Source of the DNA: UBA10649 sp963700745
GTDB taxonomy: Bacteria; Actinomycetota; Actinomycetes; S36-B12
Assembly (NCBI GenBank): GCA_963700745.1
Contig: CAVOYT010000004.1
Location: 121,364-185,363 of the forward strand
Direction: 5' to 3'
Length of the DNA stretch: 64,000 nt
Under the pieces are notes generated by a model that was not told the DNA's origin, did not search any database, and was given only the letters and a program-made list of their open reading frames with translations. Below, piece after piece: positions 59,796 to 64,000 of this stretch (positions are counted from its first letter, which is position 1; each line of letters opens with the position of its first letter). The translations under genes were made by a program, and so were the position numbers.

Positions 59796-61606
59796 GTGGA
59801 CGAACAAAGCATTTTTCTCCAGGCCCTGGACACAGCCGGCCGGCGAGCCGCGGACAGCGTGGCTCGATGAGGTGTGCGGCAACGACTCGCCACTGCGAGA
59901 GCGTATCGACGCCCTGCTGCGCCGGCACGAGCAGGCAGGCAGCTTTCTGGAACAGCCCGCCGCGGAGTTCGAGGCGACGATCATGCCCGATGCGTCCGGG
60001 GACAACCTGGCTGCATCGCTGGAGGCGGGGCTGGCTCCGGCGTTTGGCGAAGACGAAGCGGTGGTCATTGGCAGCGCCGGTCACAGCGTGCTGAGAATCG
60101 CTGGGCCACACGATCGATGTTCCCCACGTGGTGCTGCGGGAATCGGCGGCCGAAGGCGCCGATCCGATCACAGCGACCGAAGTCGCCGGAGATTCCGAAA
60201 TCCGATTCCGACAGTCGCTATCAACTGCAGGGCGAGATCGCTCGCGGCGGGATGGGAGCGATCCTCAAGGGCCGCGACACCGATCTGGGCCGCGATCTGG
60301 CGATCAAGGTGCTGCTGGATTCGCACAAGGACAAGCCGGAGGTCATTCAGCGGTTTGTCGAGGAAGCTCAGATCGGCGGGCAGTTGCAGCATCCGGGGAT
60401 CGCGCCGATTTATGAACTGGGGCAGTTCGCCGACAAGCGGCCGTTCTTCACCATGAAGCTGGTCAAGGGCGAGACGCTCTCGAAGCTGCTGGCCGATCGC
60501 GAAGACGCGGCCGACGACCGCGGCAAGTTCATCGGCATCTTCGAGCAGATCTGCCAGACGATGGCCTACGCGCACTCGCGCGGCGTGATCCATCGCGACC
60601 TGAAGCCGGCCAACATCATGGTCGGGGCGTTCGGCGAAGTGCAGGTGATGGACTGGGGGCTGGCCAAGGTGCTGCCGGCCGGCGGCGTCGCGGACGAGAA
60701 GAAGGCGCACGACACAGCAGCAGGGGCAGAGCATCATTCAGACGCTGCGCAGCGGCGTCGGCAGCGACGCGCCGGGGACGTTCGGCAGCGTCGGCTCGCA
60801 AACGCAGATGGGCAGCGTGATGGGCACGCCGGCCTACATGCCGCCCGAACAGGCGCTGGGCGAAATCGACAACATGGACGAACGGGCCGACGTGTTCGGT
60901 CTGGGGGCGATCCTGTGCGAAATCCTGACCGGCAAGCCGCCGTACGTCGCCGACGACGGCACGCAGGTCTTTCGCATGGCCAGTCCGCGGCAAGCTGGAA
61001 GACTGCTTCGCAGCGACTGGACGCCTGCGGCGCCGACGCGGATCTGATCGCCCTGACGAAGCACTGTCTGGAACTGGAACCGGCCGATCGACCGCGCGAT
61101 GCCGGCGTGCTGGCCGAGCGAGGTCACGGAGTACCTGGAATCGGTGGAGACGAAGCTGCGCGAAGCGGAAGTCCAACGTGCCGCCGAAGCCGCACGGGCC
61201 GACGCCGAAGCCGCACAAGCCGCGGCAGAACGACAGCGGGCTGAAGCGGAATCGGCATCGTGCCGAAGCGGAGTCGGCGACGCGGAAGCGGAGTCGGCGC
61301 GGGCCAGCGAAGAAAGCAAACGCCGACGCACGAGTCTCGCGCTGGCAGCTTCGGTGCTGTTGCTGGTCGGTTTGGGCAGCGGCGGCTGGCTGTACATGGA
61401 ACGTCAGGAAGCGAATCGGCAGACGGCCGAGGCGAATGCTCAGCGAACACACGCTGTGGAAATGCAGACCCTCGCCGAGCAACGGGATGTTCAGCGTCAG
61501 GTGGCCGAGAAAGAGAAGAGCATCGCTAAGGAGAAAGAGCGTGAGGCGCGCGATGCGCAACAGAATGCGGAAAAGATTGCCACGATGATGATCGGCTACT
61601 TTGCAC
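59796..61606 (+). CDS. Membrane Ser/Thr protein kinase, 3' truncated at the junction (frameshifted)
   Basis: Planctomycete-type Hanks kinase. An N-terminal extension has RIDALLRRHEQAGSFLEQPA, common in kinases paired with ECF factors. The kinase domain starts at about residue 145, with Gly-loop GEIARGGMGAILKG, Lys in LAIKVLLDS, catalytic loop GVIHRDLKPANIMV, DWG in place of DFG (VMDWGLAKVL), and APE-like MPPEQAL. A heptad coil, one helix (LALAASVLLLVGLGSGGWLY) and a second coil follow. The gene is then cut at about 61,606, after ATMMIGYFAR, so the usual extracytoplasmic sensor or repeat domain is missing. Frames shift near 59,830, 60,100, 60,205, 60,715, 60,990 and 61,115. Confidence 0.85.
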
Positions 61607-61612
61607 GCCCGA
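61600..61612. other. Actinomycete/planctomycete junction, right arm
   Basis: TTTGCACGCCCGACTGGGAC joins the kinase to the GC-rich actinomycete sequence. It is the same joint as at 37,150, base for base over at least 50 nt around it. Confidence 0.85.
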
Positions 61613-61723
61613 CTGGGACATCGAGAACGCGGCAGCGATGAGGTCGAAGCCGCCGATGATGGCCACCACGGCTGCGACCCACTGCAGCACGACGGCGATC
61701 GTCAACGAGACCGGGCGCTTCAT
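61607..61723 (-). CDS. Small membrane protein, 3' truncated at the junction
   Basis: It starts MKRPVSLTIAVVLQWVAAVV, one hydrophobic helix, about 39 codons before the planctomycete DNA begins. It follows dprE2 by 37 bp in the same direction. Full length and function are unknown. Confidence 0.6.
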
Positions 61724-61760
61724 GGGCGTCAGGGTACGCGCCGTGGGAGCACCATGGGGA

Positions 61761-62507
61761 CTACATCGGCAGCTTGCGGAACAGCGGTCGCGGCAGGGTC
61801 TTCAGGCCGGCCATGACGAATCGCAGCGGGCTGGGCGCATAGACGGTCTCGCGACCCTTGCGCAGTGCCGTGACGATGATGCGCGCCACGTCCTGCGGGT
61901 TGATGGTCATGGGCGCCTCGGTCATGCCCTCGGTCATCGGGTGCGGACGAAACCGGGCGGACGATGAGCACGCGCGCGCCGATCCGTGGAGGGCATCGCC
62001 GAGCCCTGCGCGAGCGCATCGAGTCGGCCTTCGTCGAGCCGTAGACGTAGTTGGAGCGCCGGGCGCGATCGCCGGCAACACTGGAGCAGCACGACCAGCA
62101 CGCCGTGGCCCTGCATGCGCAGTCGCGTCGCGACCCGCAGCCCCGCGCTGACCGCACCGGTGTAGTTCGTCGTCGCGACGGTGACGGCGGCATCCGGATC
62201 GGCCTCCGCCTCGGCCTGTCGCCCAGGACACCGAAAGCGAGCAGGACGATGTCGACGTCGCCCCCGTCGAACACCCGTTGATGGCACGCCGCGTGCCCTG
62301 CCGTGTCGGTCGCGTCGAACGCCGCGGCGACCACGCCCGCGATCCCGGCGGCGCTCAGCTCCTGCGCGGCGGCGTCCAGGGCGGGGAGGGCGCCGGCGAG
62401 CACGACGCGGCGCAGGCGGGCGCGCGGCAGCTCCTTGACCGTGGCGATCGCGATCTCGCTGCTGCCCCCGAGGACGAGGACCGACTGGGGCTCACCAGGG
62501 CATCCAT
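61761..62507 (-). CDS. dprE2: Decaprenylphosphoryl-2-keto-erythro-pentose reductase DprE2 (frameshifted)
   Basis: SDR-type partner of DprE1 that reduces the 2-keto intermediate to decaprenyl-phosphoryl-arabinose with NADH. It begins with the Rossmann block SVLVLGGSSEIAIATVKE (repaired), has DGGDVDIVLLAFGVLGD, the active-site region NYVYGSTKA with Tyr and Lys, and ends LPRPLFRKLPM. Frames shift near 62,480, 62,215 and 61,960. The ATG overlaps the DprE1 stop (TGATG), as in mycobacteria, where the two form one epimerase. Confidence 0.85.
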
Positions 62508-63875
62508 CACAGGGACAGTTCCTTGCCAGGTCGGAGGTGAAGACCCCGTGGGTCCATCGCGTCGCGCACCCGCTGCCACTCCGACAGCCGCGGGTACGAC
62601 GCTGCCATCATCCCCGGCGACATGCGCGAGTCCTTCGCGAGGAAGAGGGCGGCCGCCCGCGGCCAGCACCTGCCGTCGAGGGCGTCAAGCGTCGCGGCCA
62701 GGCCGTCGACGCCGCCGGCACGTCGATCGCAAGCGTCCACCCGCTGGGGAACGACAGGGAGCGTGGGTCGCAGCCCGAAGCGCTTGAGGACGGTCAGCGG
62801 GACGAAGCGCACCGATGGCCCGAGAGCGCGAGCGTCGTCGCGGACCAGATGGCCGGCCGCGTCGGGGACCGCGAACTGGTACTGCAGGAAGCCACGTGAG
62901 CCGTAGCCGCGGTTCCACTCCAGGGCGACGTCGAGCGGATGGAAGAACGTCGTAATGGACTGCAGTTCCCCCTGCTTGGACTTCGGTGCCTTGCGGAACC
63001 ACGCCTCGTTGAACGCCCGCATCGTCAGCGGATTGACCAGTCCGCTGGGGAAGATCGGCGGGACCCTTCCCAGCGCCGTCGGGCGGTAGGCCAGCGAATC
63101 CGCGTGCTCCTTGGCCGGCAGCCAGTCCGCGGGGGCGTGGTCGCCGCGCGTGAGCACACCTCGACCTGATGGATGGACGCTGTCGATCCACGCGACGCTG
63201 TATCGGTACTCCTCATCCTCGATCATGCGGACATGAGGTCGTCCAGATCGGCCGTGCGATCGGTGTCCACGCTGATGCGGGATGACGTGATCGGGATGAG
63301 GTCGAAGGTCGCCTCGGTCATCACGCCGGTGAGCCCCATCCCACCGACGGTTGCCCAGAACTCGGTCGGTGCCCCCTCGGGCGACAGCTCTCGGATCGCA
63401 CCAGCGCCGTCGATCAGCGTCATCGATGACACATGCGCACCGAACGTGCCCTCGACGTGGTGGTTCTTGCCGTGCACATCCGCTGCGACGGCCCCACCGA
63501 CGGTGACCATCCGGGTGTTCCGGGGTGACCGGAACGAAGTAGCCAGCCGGGACGAGTGCCCGCAGGAGATCATCGAGGCTGGCGCCCGCTCCCACCGTGA
63601 CCGAGCCGCCCGACGCATCGAGGTCGATACGGGCCATGGCCGACAGGTCGAGCACCGTGGCTCCGCCCGAATGGGCCGCGTCCCCGTAGGACCGCCCGAG
63701 CCCCCTCGCCAGCAGGCCACGCGGACCGGCTCCGGCGACGGCCTCACGCACCTCATCCACCGTGCCGACGGGCGTGACCGTCGCCATGCTGGGGGGCCGT
63801 CCGGCCCCATCCGGAGATGAGGCGCTCACCCGTACGTGCGGACAGGGGAGACTCGACAGCACTCACGATATGCAT
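62507..63875 (-). CDS. dprE1: Decaprenylphosphoryl-beta-D-ribose 2'-oxidase DprE1 (frameshifted)
   Basis: FAD flavoenzyme of the VAO family. The FAD-binding domain has AGPRGLLARGLGRSYGDAAH, then VTVGGAVAADVHGKNHHVEG and VGGMGLTGVMTEATFDLIPI. The substrate domain has YGSRGFLQYQFAVPDAAGH and ends FLAKDSRMSPGMM, then ASYPRLSEWQRVRDAMDP. The active-site stretch reads GWTLAIDVP once a frameshift is repaired, giving Ala where M. tuberculosis has Cys387. Frames shift near 63,800, 63,520, 63,230, 62,790 and 62,660. It follows UbiA on the same strand, as in the usual pathway cluster. Confidence 0.88.
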
Positions 63876-63885
63876 ACTCCCAGAC

Positions 63886-64000
63886 TCATACGCCGAGAGC
63901 GCCGAGCCCGAACAGCACCAGCCAGACCGCGCCCATCGCCAGAAGGGCTCGGTCGTGGAGGACGACGTCCTCAGGCGACTCGGCGCTGCCCCGGTCGACA
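63886..64000 (-). CDS. ubiA: UbiA prenyltransferase, C-terminal fragment (runs off the window)
   Basis: The last 38 codons, ending WLVLFGLGALGV, identical in meaning to the end of the gene at 34037-34964. It includes SPEDVVLHDRALLAMGAVW. It is present only because the right arm of the inverted repeat continues. Confidence 0.85.
   Translation of the reverse strand, partial: VDRGSAESPEDVVLHDRALLAMGAVWLVLFGLGALGV

Larger units (their letters stand above)
49171..64000 (-). repeat. Inverted repeat, right arm (about 14.8 kb, continues past the window)
   Basis: Reverse complement of 34,849-49,150. This arm generally has longer intact frames than the left and is the better guide to the genes, although it also carries many indels. 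It is still matching the left arm at base 64,000, so the repeat extends beyond the window. Confidence 0.95.

Noticed and set aside
37150..61606. Horizontal transfer of a planctomycete island into an actinomycete
   Set aside because: Both ends of the foreign segment are the same joint seen twice. There is no second boundary, direct repeat or attachment site, and the two ends meet in a hairpin.
1..64000. tRNA, rRNA, CRISPR arrays, replication origin
   Set aside because: No cloverleaf with a TTCGA-type arm, no rRNA signature, no regularly spaced short repeats and no DnaA-box cluster was seen by reading; a dedicated scan was not possible.

Overview
The window is a joined sequence, not one clean genome segment. 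Positions 1 to about 37,150 and 61,607 to 64,000 look like a GC-rich actinomycete. The signs are GTG starts, GTGA/ATGA overlaps, a DosS/DosR-type two-component pair, a mycothiol-dependent isomerase family protein, and the UbiA-DprE1-DprE2 decaprenyl-phosphoryl-arabinose pathway. I cannot fix the genus; a Propionibacteriales- or Mycobacteriales-like organism fits. Positions about 37,150 to 61,606 have visibly lower GC and typical planctomycete content: a TIGR02999-type ECF sigma factor next to a Ser/Thr kinase, a DUF1080 protein, a tyrosine recombinase, an aminoglycoside-phosphotransferase-fold protein and an RND efflux pair.

Layout of 1-34,000 (good quality, but with scattered one-base frameshifts typical of long-read consensus): an FGGY sugar kinase; a class-III aminotransferase plus SDR; a DUF559-like protein; a secreted glycosidase next to a SpoIIE/PP2C phosphatase; HisC; an acyltransferase plus EamA transporter; cydABDC (cytochrome bd oxidase and its assembly exporter), with a near-consensus DosR box upstream of cydA and the matching GAF kinase and regulator just downstream; a 2-oxoacid dehydrogenase E1alpha-E1beta-E2 operon; a nitrilase; an L,D-transpeptidase; a rhodanese lipoprotein under a CsoR/CstR-like palindrome; CopC and CopD-CtaG; a CPA2 antiporter; an acyl-CoA dehydrogenase with two TetR-like operators; and a UbiA prenyltransferase.

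From about 34,850 to 64,000 the window is one giant inverted repeat. The left arm (34,849-49,150) reads UbiA end, DprE1, DprE2, a truncated membrane gene, junction, kinase, sigma factor, DUF1080, recombinase, phosphotransferase, hypothetical protein, RND pump, adaptor. It turns in a loop of about 30-40 nt at about 49,155, inside the adaptor gene, and the right arm runs back through the same genes to 64,000. Both arms carry the same actinomycete/planctomycete junction. The arms are not copies differing only by noise. In places they differ by mostly synonymous or conservative codon changes, as two strains would, yet they are near identical across the junction. The simplest reading is a chimeric fold-back molecule (ligation, MDA or missed-adapter type) whose arms were corrected with reads from different related strains. 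I do not interpret it as a natural 29-kb palindrome or as horizontal transfer.

The best real biology in the window is the cydABDC-DosSR hypoxia module, the palindromic intergenic repeat family in the actinomycete, the rhodanese operator, the DprE1 Ala in place of the benzothiazinone-target Cys, and a pair of inverted repeats of about 150 bp bracketing a recombinase segment in the planctomycete.
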